A DNA stretch of 35,404 nt from the NCBI GenBank assembly GCA_000969725.1, contig JXSR01S008848.1. One strand, 5' to 3'. The DNA is from Ophiothrix spiculata (Eukaryota > Echinodermata > Ophiuroidea > Amphilepidida > Ophiotrichidae). Each line of letters begins with the position of its first letter. Within the stretch, counting starts at the first letter, position 1. Below are positions 1-11,264 of this stretch, in pieces. The notes below the pieces were generated by a model. That model saw only the letters and a program-made list of their open reading frames with translations. It was not told the origin of the DNA and ran no database searches. Made by a program: the position numbers and the translations under genes.

Positions 1-417
1 TGTTGTATTATTTGATCGCCTTGATCAATTTCAACAAGTAAGGTGTCATTTTAAAGCTTAGACAATGCTGTAACAGATGAAATGATAAAATCAAAATTGA
101 AATCATCTGCTAAGTCCCCCTTTCGGAGTGAGCCATCACATTTCATATTTCAATATATAAGTTGAGTTCCTTATTTGCAAAAGCATAATATACAAAAAAA
201 AATACTGCTATTGTTAGTTTCTTCTGGAAATGTTTTGGTTTTTGTCTCCTTTGATAAAAGAAAAAAGAAAAATCTGACATCTCACTAAGGCCGTATAGAG
301 ACAAACGCATGCCTATCTTACTCATTCCCACTATCGTTTTACTTTATACATTGTTGTTTGTCATGTGTTTTGTTAGAAGTTATCCATATGGTTTGTCCGT
401 TATGTTTACGTTCAATT

Positions 418-526
418 CGTAATCCATACAGTGGTGGGCCATAACTTTGGCACACGTTCAGTATGTGAAACTTTCGAATGTTATTCGAACATTTGTGCTC
501 TACACGGTGATGTGTGACAGAGCCTT
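418..526 (+). repeat. Diverged dispersed repeat, copy 1
   Basis: This stretch resembles 8601-8703 in the same orientation. Both start with a 'CGT(A/T)ATCCATACAG' block. Both share 'TTCAGTATGTGAAACTTT' in the middle and 'GTGATGTGTGACAGAGCC' near the end, with poorer matching between these blocks. No inverted ends or target duplication are visible, so the family cannot be classified. The blocks do not form a reading frame shared by the two copies. Confidence 0.6.
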
Positions 527-530
527 AAAA

Positions 531-1012
531 TATTCAATATCTTGCATAGTCACACTTTGTTTTTGCTGATCTAGTTGGCCTTGGCAATGACACTGAAAAT
601 GTAATTAGACAAAATCAACTCACATAGTCTCCTAACCTATTAAAAATAGATTCTATGAAATTGATCTATTAACTTTGTTATATAAAGAGGAAGGAAAAGG
701 CAAAATTTGGAGCTTTATTAAGTTAAAATTACTTCTCAAAGCAGGTAATGATTAGCTTAATCATCTCGTTAAACGTACCTAGATTTTACACATAATGCAT
801 GGTTTTGATTGTCTTTTCAGTCTCCGTTAATCCAAAAAGGTTATCTGGGGTTAAGCAACAAATCATGAACAACAACATTTAAGTGTGGGGTATTAAACTA
901 GAGCAGAAAAATGTGTAGGCCTATTTTGCAGTCTCTTTTGAGAATTGTATTGCTAAATGAGATTAAATTTTGTAACATCTTGATTTATTGCCAAAAATTA
1001 CATATTCAGGTG
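531..1012. other. AT-rich sequence with no recognised feature
   Basis: Only short open frames and short A/T runs are present. A 'GATTGTCTTTTCAG' string near 810-822 resembles a splice acceptor, but no convincing coding segment or donor follows it. Confidence 0.5.
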
Positions 1013-1402
1013 TTAACCCTTGACTTGCTGAGCCTTTTTTGTGTTACGTCTTCTGGGGGGGGGGGAGGAGTGGCCAATTTTTGTCAGGTTTTTATAATAA
1101 ATAAAGGAATCGACAATTCTAACATGTCCTGTAAGTTTCTACTCCATATCATGCAGATAGTTTTCAAAATGGCGATTTAAATTTTTTTGAGATGGCAACC
1201 ACCCCTCCCTACCATAACCCCACCCCACCTTAGGTGGTACCCCCAATTTTTTTCCATCAAAATGACCGCAAAGAATGTAAAGACAATTACCTAAATGTTC
1301 AGGATCGCTTTATTTTGCGTTTTGGTACAATCGGGGATCATCTGTTACCGGGGGTGGGGTTGTGGTGTGGTAACCACCCCCTCTTAGGAAGACGAGGGTT
1401 AA
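1013..1402. mobile_element. TTAA-flanked piggyBac-like MITE
   Basis: TTAA at 1013-1016 and 1399-1402 flanks a 382-bp body. The left end reads CCCTTGACTTGCTGAG. The reverse complement of the right end reads CCCTCGTCTTCCTAAG, matching at 12 of 16 positions. TTAA target duplication with CCC-starting termini is the hallmark of the piggyBac superfamily. Inside are a second imperfect inverted pair of GC-rich blocks (about 1196-1225 and 1348-1380) and a G10 run near 1056. There is no transposase frame, so it would have to be mobilised in trans. The right end resembles the region near 13824-13860 and the element at 18192-18437. Confidence 0.65.
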
Positions 1403-1473
1403 ATGGAACATATATTTAATTTCAAATTAATTATTGATAAAAATTGTCAAATTAACATTGATAATCTGACAAC

Positions 1474-1538
1474 AATGCTGCTGCTGCTACTGATGATGAT
1501 GATGATGACGATTGCGATGACATTGATGATAATAAGAT
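1474..1538. repeat. CTG/GAT trinucleotide microsatellite
   Basis: A short CTG run passes into an interrupted GAT run. It is simple sequence; the serine-rich and isoleucine-rich frames read on the minus strand are artefacts of it. Confidence 0.85.
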
Positions 1539-1663
1539 GATAATTACAATAATTAGGATAGTATTTCAAAACTGTGAAGGTAAATTTATATATATATACA
1601 GAATTCATTGTGTAAAACATGTATACATAAATCATTCTTTTTTAATCAGAAATTTAATGAAAA

Positions 1664-1688
1664 CATACATACTTCAATAGTATGTATG
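1664..1688. repeat. Short perfect hairpin
   Basis: CATACATACT and AGTATGTATG form a perfect 10-bp stem around a 5-base loop. No U-tract or gene boundary gives it an obvious role, and AT-rich palindromes of this size are common in such DNA. Confidence 0.6.
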
Positions 1689-1699
1689 ATTGCTTTTCA

Positions 1700-2492
1700 C
1701 ACTGGTTACACGCCCTCAGTTTTTCTTGCTGCTATAATATTGTCACCATTTTGAATTCAGAAAACCTGCCTGCAGGCAAGACATCATCATGAATAGTCAC
1801 AGTCACTAAATAAATTTAAGTTTCTAATTGCTTGTGATATGAAGAAAATAACATTAATTTGAGCGCGATGTAATTAGGGTGCTAACTTACTAAAGGACAC
1901 TAAAACATGATTGTATTTTGAGTTATTTTAGCTATCAGTTGCTTTTGTGTGTTAATGTTGATTTCCAAAACAGTTGTGTAAGAGCCCAAATTGCTTCTGT
2001 AAATTCTATCCTTTTGTGATTCTTTATTAGGGAAAGAAACCATGGTACTGTATTGTGTTTTGTATAATAGTCGAGCGTAAATGCCCTTCATGTTGAATTT
2101 GGTATTATTAGGTTTTCAATAAGCCTTGATTTGCTTATTGAAGTAGAGCGGCTCGTGGACTTGAGAAACGCCAATTTGTTTATTGATAAGAATTATGGCA
2201 TCAGTATATTGCTGTAAACAGTATAACTATTGATTTCGCTGACTGGTTCGTGATTAGTTGGAGGAGAAGGAAGTGGTTGTTTAGAGTAAGCTTTCTTTGA
2301 AATAACATTGTCAAATGCCATCAAGCCCTAATTAAAATGGACAAAAGATATCCGCTTGTAAAGGCGTCTTGAGTTCTTTTGTTAGTTTTCTTATTAGAAG
2401 ATTTATTTTGTCAACAATGTATCGATTGATTTTGAACATCTATAAAAGTGAGAGGGAGTTTTATATGAAATATTTATCCATCTTTCCAAATA
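1700..2492. other. Intergenic or intronic AT-rich sequence
   Basis: No coding segment or repeat boundary is visible. The only local structure is a small palindrome (TGCCTGCAGGCA) near 1767-1780. Confidence 0.5.
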
Positions 2493-2704
2493 AAGATATC
2501 AGGGCCTTCCTATCATGTGTAGCTTCCAATGGGAATTTTTTGTATGGGTTGTAATGAGAGGTTTTAGGGATGAAACAAATCTGAAATGTAAAATTGGGAT
2601 GCGGTCTGCTCATTGTGCTATGTTTCATCACTAAACCTTCTCATTACAACCCGTACAAAAATACAATTGGAGGCAAGGCATGATGGGAAGGTCCTCTTAT
2701 CTTC
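2493..2704. mobile_element. Foldback MITE, 'ATCATGCCTTG' family, copy A
   Basis: The two ends are inverted copies of each other for about 80 bases. The left arm runs AAGATATCAGGGCCTTCC, then TTCCAATGGGAATTTTTTGT, then a 'TTGTAATGAGAGG' block and 'GATGAAAC'. The right arm repeats these in reverse complement, ending GCATGATGGGAAGGTCC. The centre is unpaired. The same architecture is found at 32145-32371 (full), 7773-7846 (one arm) and, more distantly, 16962-17190. No protein is encoded. Superfamily is not assignable because no clear target duplication is seen. Confidence 0.75.
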
Positions 2705-2936
2705 TGTTCATCTTTTCCATCTGGCTTCTTTTTTATCTTCCCTATCTTCCTCTTTCTTCTTTTTTTCATCTTCTTATTATTTTTCTCCTTGTTCTTCTCT
2801 TTCTTGTTGTTGTCGTTGTTCTTCTTGGGTTTTTTCATCTTGGTCTTTTTGTTCTTTTACACCATCTTCTTCCCCTCATCATCCATTCCTTAATTATCCA
2901 CTTTCCTCCTCTTTCTCTGACTTTGTTATTGACTAT
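2705..2936. repeat. Long polypyrimidine (TTC/CTT-rich) tract
   Basis: The plus strand is overwhelmingly T and C for about 230 bases, with TTC, CTT and TTG units. It starts directly at the edge of the foldback MITE at 2493-2704. Overlapping serine-, leucine- and lysine-rich frames on both strands are by-products of the composition. Confidence 0.75.
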
Positions 2937-2939
2937 ACA

Positions 2940-3660
2940 GCATTATTTTGAATCCTCTTAAATTTATCATTTGTAAAAATCAACATCTCGTGTCGTTTTA
3001 AGAGTTGCCTCCTTTCATTGTGGTTTTTGCAAGAGGATTATCACAAATCAGCCAGACAAATGGTAAAACTTTATCATCCTTTTATCTTACAAATCTTACA
3101 AAAATATAGCAAAATAAAAAGTAGGAAAATAGAATGTTTTGAATTCTGAAACGTAATCATTTTAACTTCATATGGATCAATAATCCATTAAGGCTTAAAT
3201 TCCTATCTAATCAGCTATAAATGCAGTAAAGTAGCATAAAACTTGCATCAGACCTTTTAATACATCTTCTTGTAAAATATAAGGCCAAAGGAAAATGGCT
3301 TTGCAATGGAAATGAGTCACATGACTGTAATTGTGAATTTTGATTTGTTGATTACAGTCACATTTTGTGTAAAAAAATTCTATATATTGATTTAGACCTC
3401 ATCACTATTTGTGGTCTGGTTCCAGAGATAAAACAATTCATTGATCTATAATAGAATTAACGAAAAACAAAAGAATTTTCTGATGTTATCGTCCTGTAAC
3501 TTAAAATCACCAAGCTTCAAAATGGTATGTTTTTTACATGCACTTCTCTTTGAAATTTTTTGGGGTTGGGCGTTTCATAGAGCATGGGCAATTAATTAGA
3601 ACAATACGGTAAATATTTTAGTAGAGTTTTTAAAATTGACATGTTGCAAAAAAAGAAAAA
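2940..3660. other. AT-rich sequence with no recognised feature
   Basis: Only short open frames occur. A (AAAAAAG)n-like purine run at 3648-3670 leads into the next element. Confidence 0.5.
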
Positions 3661-3670
3661 AAAGAAAAAA

Positions 3671-4388
3671 GGTTTGTCTCAAAGCTGATAAGTGATTTGA
3701 AAAGTAATGCGGAATGCGTTTTTTTTTAATATTATTTAAGATTCCAAGTGTTGTCTGTACAAATCACATGCAAAATTAATGCGTCGAATTCTGCACCGTC
3801 AGCATCATCAACTATACCTAAGCCAGTAAATAGATCGCCTATTTTTATGCACGGGTTATTTCCGGTTGTAATGTCAACTACTTCTTCGCTCTGAGGGGTT
3901 TATTGTTCAACGATACACACAGAAACCATTTTCTAAACTTTCCGCAAAGCAGCTGAATCTTTAAAATAACTTTGATCCTCCATGACTGTCACGAGATCGC
4001 ACAAGCAAATCAACAAGCAGGATGGTTGTTCTTCACAAAATACACAATAAATACAACACGAAGTCTACGAGCCTGTTTAAGCTTACTGTAGTAAATGTTG
4101 TAGTAACGCACACTCAATGTCGACACAAGAACACAATATCTGCAAAGGACGAATAGATGACGAGCTGCAGTTACAATCTTTCTCATATGAGCTTGCCGCA
4201 AGATTTTGGACGTATCGAAGTTGAAATATGAATTCCTTTTGGGTGAGAAAAAAATCAAATTTTCTCCGATTTCTTTGGAAAATATTAAAAAACCCTAAAA
4301 ACCTTGAAATAAAAACAATTCCCGCATTACTTTTTTTCAATATCGCCTGATTTTCACGTATGCGTGCGTCAGCTTTGAGACAAACCTT
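3671..4388. mobile_element. Candidate element with long imperfect inverted ends
   Basis: GGTTTGTCTCAAAGCTGA near 3671 recurs in reverse complement near 4369-4386, an 18-base exact match. A second matched pair (AAGTAATGCGG near 3701 and CCGCATTACTT near 4322) lies inside it in the same order, so each arm spans about 50-70 bases with an insertion in one. The A-run outside the left arm and the T-run outside the right arm may belong to the termini. The interior is less AT-rich than its surroundings and has overlapping minus-strand frames (4010-4258, 4083-4547) without recognisable domains. The second frame runs out past the right end, so it is unlikely to be an element gene. The class is unknown. 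Confidence 0.55.
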
Positions 4389-4399
4389 TTTTTTTTTTG

Positions 4400-6780
4400 G
4401 TCTTATAATAATGCTTGTAAATCTTACACATAAAATTGCCTTACTCACAACGAAACAAGGGAAAATTAGACAATTATTTAAGTAACATGATAGTATTTCT
4501 CTATAGTAAATGAAGCATGTTAATATTAGTTTGTATAAATTAACCAAAGTCCTGAGTAATTAATTGATAACTTAAAACGTTATTTGATTGTTTTAAATGC
4601 TTTTGTACATCATTTAAAGAATCATTTAATTATATTCAGAAAATGTTTTACAATTAAAAAAACGACACGATTTCTTTGTTATGGTGTACATCAACTTTGT
4701 TTGGATACCCTATTGTTTTTGTTAAATGGTCTGTTTAGTCTAATCACATTACATAATGTTTGTAATTTGAGTCGCCATTGTTTTATATTGATGAGTAATC
4801 AGGTAATCGTGAGAACCCTTTATGTAACTTGGTTATCAGTAGAATAACAGACTTCTAATTTCAGGGTGCAAGTAGGGGCTAGACAATTTTGCAAAGGGTG
4901 AAGGACATTTAAAAGACAGAAAAAGGTACATCCATTTTTACATGCACCAATTTGCCGAAATTTTCACTCAAATTATATAAATCACAATTTTTATGTAATT
5001 TGCCCCTTATTTGAATAATATTTATCTTGTGTTTTAAATATGGCACCCATTTCAACTATTGCGTTTTTATTAACTTACTTGATTTTCTACAATTTCAATT
5101 TAAATTAACAGAATACAGGAGAGCCATTTCTTATTTACAAAGCATTTTCACAACATGATACATGATTTTCTGTTACTTTTCCCAGCTGTTTGACATACAT
5201 TTAATCATATATAGTAATGGTCTCGTGCTTAATCGTTACAACTTACATAGGCTCGTCTGATGAGAAACAATTTTCACAAAATTCGTTACGCCAGGGAACA
5301 GTGTCTCAAAAGTCCATCATTTTGGAAGTCCAGGTGTGCGAATCAAACACTAAATTAGCTGATTCTCTTTGAACATTTTAATGACAAAGTATTCATGGAA
5401 AGATATTAGGCTAATTTCTTAAGCCGGGTGTGAAATTATCATGAGGATTTATCATCATGATAAAAGATAATGTTTCTTGCTTGTCATACACCAGGGAAGT
5501 AGTAACGTCATAATTTATGTAAATCACCCAACACGTGTGTTTTGGTTCCAAACAAACGGCGTGGACACTGTTAAATATTTTTTTTAGTTGAAATCAAAAG
5601 TGATATTTTTCAAGGAGGGAAAAACCTCAAATTTGTCAGAATACAACTTTTCCCATGTATTTTTGCCCTGTATCTCAAAACAAAAAATGCATATTTTACT
5701 GGACGTTTGTGGTGAAGAGACCAATTGAGCAATATCGTCTCCTTTACAAAGAAGATGATATATTTGAACCTGGAACTGAATTTGGTTAATGTGCTGGTCA
5801 ATTTGATGAGGTATCTCAGAATGATGATAAAATCAGATTGAGTTGATTTTGGCTACAGTGGGCACACTGTGTACATTTTCGAAATCAGAGAAGCATGAGT
5901 AATGAATGTCCCATTCTCATGTCTTGGAGCCTCAGATTTCATAGATGGATATAGCCCAAGTTCTGGGCTCTCTGAGTCAAAACTATATAATTTTTTAAAA
6001 ATCCCTGTGTGGGGGGAGATCAGGGGAACGGCACTGGTTGCTCAGCTTGTTGCCAAATCTGTGGAGATCACTGGAATGACACTAGTCTAAGATGGATAAT
6101 TTGTCATGCTTTTCATTGAAGATTCGGGTCGGATTTAATGGAGGAGCTTCCTGACTCATGACCCCTCCCATTTTTGCATAGTGGCACCTGACTCTGGCGG
6201 TGAGCTTTTTTTAGTAGTTTATATGTGTTCAAAACAGGTGCAGATCAGTAAGTTTTAGGTAGAAATATTCAAAAAATTGTAAAAGGATTATCTGTCTCTT
6301 CAATCCCCTTAGCACTGCCAAACTACCCCCCCCATTAAAACTTCCAGGATTCAGATCTGCCAGGTTTCAGATCTGGAGAAGCAGCGTATCTAGGCAATGA
6401 TATTAGGTATATCAGTTGGTTTTCAAATAAGCTTGAGCTTTATCATCAACTTTTTTTTACAGTCCAATCCCACTTGGTCACAGACAGAACCCTTTTAACC
6501 TTCTCTGTCCACAAAATTTTTGAAGGTAGAGCTCTAAAGCTTTTATTAAAAATAAGTAGTAAAGTTTTAAACCTTTTAAATGAGAAATTACTTAAGGAGG
6601 AGCTGGAATTTGATTACGCTATAGAAGGACTTTTCCTTAATTAGAGACTGCTCTTGTTGCCTTGTTGGATGCATTTCTCTTGTCCTTGTTCACTGTAAGC
6701 AGAAAATTGTATCCAGGCAACCATACTCTAAAACCAGATGTATAATAGAAAGGCTAAAGTCAAGTTCACCCTTTATTGTG
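4400..6780. other. Gene-poor AT-rich stretch
   Basis: No exon-like segment, tRNA or bounded repeat could be supported. There is a small hairpin, TTATCATGA / TCATGATAA, at about 5436-5463, and a C8 run near 6327. Open frames of 60-90 codons have hydrophobic, composition-driven sequences. Confidence 0.5.
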
Positions 6781-6839
6781 ATTCAATAGTCAAGCCATAT
6801 GCAAACAATAAGATAGGTCACCTTTATTTCTTGAAAATG

Positions 6840-7340
6840 CTTGGGAGAGGTAAATGACCGAGTGGTTGGATGGATGGAGGGACCGGTAGATGCTAGCTTG
6901 GTATAGGAAAAGAACAATGCTTCCCATGGCAGGTGGACTGGGTCTGACGCCATCATGTGTAGATAGACTTGTAGGGAAATGTAACTATTATTGACATACG
7001 GTCCCAATTGGTCACCGATTTAACCAAGTGGAAGATGTAGCAATTAGAATTATAGTACAGGATGTGTTAGCAAGACCAAGGGCACCGAAACTCTGTCCCG
7101 GTCAAGGGCAACTAACAACAACCACTGACCACAATTGGTGCTGACCAGTCTGTAAATTGGATCCTGGGATGGTACTCTTGACTCAGAGCTGTGCATATCC
7201 TGAGCATGTGTCAGAACACTGACCTTCATTACGATTACGCCAAACCGTTGATGATCTATCACAATTAAAGACATGTTTGGTTTTAAAGCCAGTCGGCTGG
7301 CTTGGCGGCCGGGGTCAGTACCCTCTGTGCTCTGTGACAA
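6840..7340. other. Less AT-rich block of unknown nature
   Basis: The base composition is nearer balanced than its flanks. It contains a tRNA A-box-like string (GACCGAGTGGTTGG near 6857), but no acceptable B box at tRNA spacing follows. A 96-codon minus-strand frame (7050-7340) matches no family I recognise. It could be an old dispersed repeat. Confidence 0.35.
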
Positions 7341-7531
7341 GAAATTATTGTATTGTTATTGCATCTTGTTCCTCCTCCTGCTTTGTATCCATTAAAACTA
7401 GAAAATATTGAATTTGTGGAGCTTTATTCCTTATCAGGGGGTGACATTCAGGTATGATAATTGTACACTTTTGTCACAAAAAATTAACATGAAGGCTTGA
7501 GATTTTGGAGGAGTCACAGAAATATTGCAGG

Positions 7532-7584
7532 GATGGAGGAGGAGGAGGAGGAGGAAGAGGAAGAGAGGAGGAAGAACAAGAAAA
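7532..7584. repeat. GGA/GAA purine microsatellite
   Basis: A run of GGAGGA units passes into GGAAGA units. The minus-strand serine/proline-rich frame across it is an artefact. Confidence 0.85.
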
Positions 7585-7772
7585 CCTGTCAGAGGTGTTT
7601 TGGGTTGTTTTTGAATGTAGGCTATATGAAATGAATGAAAATGAATATGAACAAATCAAAGTATTCTAACCAAGGAATACTTTGAATAAATGAAAGAAAG
7701 AACATAATAACAGAAACTTTTGGAACTCAGTTGCATAGCTTTGGAGTCCATGTTATTATGGGTACAACCAAA

Positions 7773-7846
7773 AGAAGATACCAGGATCTTCCCTTCATGC
7801 CTTGCTTCCAATGAGATTTTTGTCAGATGTTGTAATGAGAGGTACA
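7773..7846. mobile_element. Half copy of foldback MITE, 'ATCATGCCTTG' family, copy C
   Basis: The segment matches one arm of the elements at 2493-2704 and 32145-32371: AAGATACCAGGATCTTCCC, then TCATGCCTTGCTTCCAATG, then GTTGTAATGAGAGG. No inverted partner arm follows in the next several hundred bases, so this is a truncated copy or one that lost its second arm. Confidence 0.65.
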
Positions 7847-8600
7847 ACCTTCAAGATAGACTCTATGAAAGAATATTTGAAGGTTAACCCAAGAAATTGC
7901 CAAATATCTATTAGTTCAATTCGATGATTCAAGTTTATTTGACTTTGGTTTAAAAAAAAAGATTTTTTTTATTTTTTATTTTCTGCATATTGTGATGTTG
8001 ATGTGCCCCCTTCACGTAGTTCTCTAATGAGGCAGCGAGGCCAGTGGATTGGGCTAAGAGTCAGTGACATAACTGGTCAGTGGACTAAGGGGTCAATGGC
8101 TGAAGTGGCCAGAGAAGCTGAAGTAATATCCCAATGGGATGGTATAATGGAACTGGGAATGGACGGTCAGCCTTGACTATGCCAATTGGTTAATTAAATC
8201 TAGTTATATGCTATAATCAAAGGCTGCGTTATTATACAACGCTTTTATGATAGGCATTAGATGTAATCTTTTTGGAAATTTCAATTCTTGCATTCCAAGA
8301 AATGAATGAAAATAGCATCTTGTACAAAAACAGGTAGTTAAATTGAAGAAAGAACAGCTCTTCTTTTAAAAATGCAACCATGATAGACTTGTATTGAAAG
8401 TTTTTGAGCAAACTTTGTTTGAAATTTTCAGCCGATACAAGGAAATTTTAGGTCATATGTAAGAGAATCTGGATCTGGATTAGATACTTCGCAAAATCCA
8501 AATTTTGGAGTCAAACGTGAAGGTTACCCAACAGCTTAACGTGACTTCCGAACAACGGAGCAATTAGAGTAAAGTTCCTTTAAAATGTATGCGGTTTACT

Positions 8601-8703
8601 CGTTATCCATACAGCAGCTAGGTTCGGTTTCATTCAGTATGTGAAACTTTTCTATGGTATTCACATATTTGGGTTCTAAATGGTGATGTGTGACAGAGCC
8701 CTT
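8601..8703 (+). repeat. Diverged dispersed repeat, copy 2
   Basis: The segment matches 418-526 in block order and orientation: 'ATCCATACAG', 'TTCAGTATGTGAAACTTT', 'GTGATGTGTGACAGAGCC'. It is diverged between the blocks. No terminal structure is visible. Confidence 0.6.
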
Positions 8704-9731
8704 TTTATCTGGGTATGTTTTCTGCAAAATTCACCAAGTGTTACTTTTTATTTCATGATGAAGTATTTGTATGTTTGTGTATGAAATAAAACAATGGCCT
8801 ATTTTTTATTTTTTTTTAATTTGGGGAATTTCCCATGTTAATTTACAGGTGTTCATAATTCCAAGATACCTCTCCGAACAAAGCAAACTGCAGTCATGTG
8901 TTGAACATTTGGCACCTCTACTCTCATTTAGGAAACAATTTCACTTGAAATGCTAATGTATAAACATTATTTTTGCAAATTACAAAACATTTTTTTTTTT
9001 GAAATATTTTTGCAAATTACAAATCAAGGTGGCGGCAACTAACACATTAAGCTTTATGGCATCACATTTATATCGAAATTATTTTTTAATTGTTTTAATT
9101 AAAAAAAAAAAAGCATTATGCAAGCCTATGAAAATATTCCCTTTTTATTAAAATTTTAACATTTCACCAAACAGATTATTGGGATGAACATTTTGATGCC
9201 TTTAGAGTATTGAAAAAAACAAAACAAAAACCCTCATATTATAACTTGAAGTAAAGTAAAGTCGGTCAATTTTTTTTCAACGGTTGCAATAATTGTTGTA
9301 CAATATGAAATCACATTTTGTAATATAAGATTGATTTTAGCTTATAATTTCATGACTTGCTCTATTATTTATGGTCAGTGGTTAAAAATTGTACTGATGC
9401 GAGGCCTTGCGTGAAATATTGGCGCTTACGACTCACAGGTCTCGCTTTATCTCCAAGTACACGGTAAGGATTTTGTTTGGATACAGTACTCAATGGGAGC
9501 TGTGATGTTGACTTAACTGATGAGAGAAATGATTTAAAGGTATCATTGGGAAAACTCCTGTCTTGTGTGAGCAACGAATACATAGGCAGCTGTATTTTAA
9601 GAAATAAAGACAAATAACATAAAAAGATATTTGAAATGCTTTGGGAATCATTATAATTCTCTACTGACATTAGAAGTATTCACAGTCCTGCAACTTCAAA
9701 CAACAAGAGATAATTACTTGTCCATTTCTAG
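8704..9731. other. AT-rich sequence with a small local duplication
   Basis: 'TTTTTGCAAATTACAAA' occurs twice near 8970-9025 on either side of a T-run, a small tandem duplication. Nothing else is recognisable. The 101-codon minus-strand frame at 9365-9670 has no identifiable domain. Confidence 0.5.
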
Positions 9732-10083
9732 TTAAAGGTGTAGACTCCTATTTCAACATGTGTATAATTTACATTTAACTTATTGACCTTGACCTCTGAA
9801 AATGCATTTTGTGAGGTTTATCCGTAGGTTTATCCTCTTCTTCGTATTTCAGAGGCAAAAGAAAGATGCAACTCTGGGGATGAGGCTCTTATGCAAATAC
9901 ATGAGAAAATAGGTATATCAATTAATTTTGCGTTTTATGCCATATCTCCAAAACTATAAAGAACCTGGAAGTGAAATTTTGGATTTATGATTAGATAAAT
10001 ATGGGCTTTAATTTGGCATCAAAAATATACTACTTCCGGTTGAGCCCTGGGGATGAGAAAATGATAGGAACCTATACCTTTAA
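9732..10083. mobile_element. TTAA-flanked MITE, family B, copy 1
   Basis: TTAA at 9732-9735 and 10080-10083 flanks a 344-bp body. The left end reads AGGTGTAGACTCCTAT. The right end, reversed, reads AGGTATAGGTTCCTAT, matching at 13 of 16 positions. A truncated second copy lies at 24005-24254, sharing 'TTTCAACATGTGTATAATT', 'CTGAAAATGCATTTTGTGAG' and 'CAACTCTGGGGATGAGGCT'. TTAA duplication with AG...CT termini fits the Kolobok superfamily better than piggyBac, whose ends start CCC; this assignment is tentative. No protein is encoded. Confidence 0.75.
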
Positions 10084-11120
10084 AGGTAGTTGACATGATT
10101 TGGGCAAAATTAAACTAGCTTTCTTTATTTATCTACTCTGCAGCCAACAGATGATGATTATGATGATGACATTTTCTTAATAATTTGTTACTATTTTGAC
10201 CAAATCTATTCCAGGAAACATTATTTAGTGATACAAACTCACAGTAGTTGAGAAAAAAACGTGAATTTCCTTATTGTATCAAAATGTCCAATTTTATTTT
10301 AAAAAGTTAGGATCCCCCCCCCCCCCGAAAAAAATGGGTCACACACCTGTAAGGATTTTTTAAAGCTTTTACATCATGTCATTACCAGGGGAAGTTGATC
10401 TGTTTTGTTAATGATTAAATAATGTTGTAAAACATGCAGTCCTGGTTTCATAAATAAATAACTAATCCCAGAACAAACCAAAATATTGGTTGAAGAGGAT
10501 TGCAAATGTCAGGGGGTTCCCCTGAGAAAAAATTTCATTTTATTTCACTAGCATTAAATCAGACTAAAAATTGGGTCATTATTTTTGAATATTGTCATTT
10601 GTTTGTATATTGGACTCAGAAAAAGGAAGAAAAAGATAAAGTCTTTTCCTAACCTTTGTAGTAATCAGGTCAAGTTTTGTACTAGATTTCTTACTTTTCA
10701 TATTTTGTAGAATGATAAGACATGGATTTTTTCTATTTTGCAATTTCTCATTGTTAAAAAGCTGTGTTATGGCATTTATTTTGTTATATAATATTTTAAT
10801 TTCCAAATTGCTGATGGAGTGACTTATCATTTTTCAAGAAAATGATGCATTTTTGTATGATTATTTTGCAAGGCCAAAATGAAAAGAAAAAATCTCATCC
10901 TTCAACGATCTTTTTGGCATAAGTATGGGCTGGCAAAAGAAATTGTTTGGAGAGGTGGGATGACTACAAGCACCTAATAATTGTGAAGGGAAAAGAGTCA
11001 CGTTTAGGAGGTTCAAAATAAGATGCGATTAACTTTTGTACAGTAAAAGTGTTTTTCAACACTTTTTCAAAAATTGACTACAAACAGTTTTTTAAAGTTA
11101 ATCTGTTTTGGTTCATTCTG
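10084..11120. other. AT-rich sequence with a C12-13 run
   Basis: A homopolymer C run lies at about 10314-10326. No repeat ends, tRNA or exon-like segment could be supported. Confidence 0.5.
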
Positions 11121-11129
11121 GTATATCAC

Positions 11130-11240
11130 GCTGCACGTCCTCCATCCAGTTTTGCATTGAGTGATGATGAAAGGTCGAACAAATTTGCAGATGCACTAAT
11201 CTCTATGATAATCGACTTTTATAACTTTCAACTAAGTTTT
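11130..11240 (+). pseudogene. Possible decayed hAT-type transposase fragment
   Basis: Within a plus-strand frame, residues PPSSFALSDDERSNKFADAL and then ISMIIDFYNF have a soluble, charged, protein-like composition unlike the hydrophobic noise around them. The pattern (serine-rich linker, then an amphipathic 'R..K...AL..MI..D' helix) recalls the region before the catalytic core of BED/hAT transposases. There is no start codon context, zinc finger or catalytic residue, and the frame degenerates into phenylalanine-rich sequence. It could equally be a chance frame or an unrelated exon. The hAT link rests only on a motif resemblance. Confidence 0.2.
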
Positions 11241-11264
11241 ATCTTTTTCTTGTCATTTCATTAG

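Noticed and set aside
2613..2961. Overlapping serine/cysteine-rich, leucine-rich and lysine-rich frames on both strands
   Set aside because: They come from a polypyrimidine tract, which opens several frames at once through low complexity.
4083..4547. 154-codon minus-strand frame
   Set aside because: It crosses the right end of the 3671-4388 element and contains poly-T derived lysine runs; no recognisable domain.
6843..6943. tRNA-like A box (GACCGAGTGGTTGG)
   Set aside because: No valid B box at tRNA spacing ('GGTCTGACGCC' about 90 bases on is mismatched at key positions) and no cloverleaf.
7050..7340. 96-codon minus-strand frame in a less AT-rich block
   Set aside because: Composition makes it look protein-like, but no domain, splice signal or conserved motif is recognisable.
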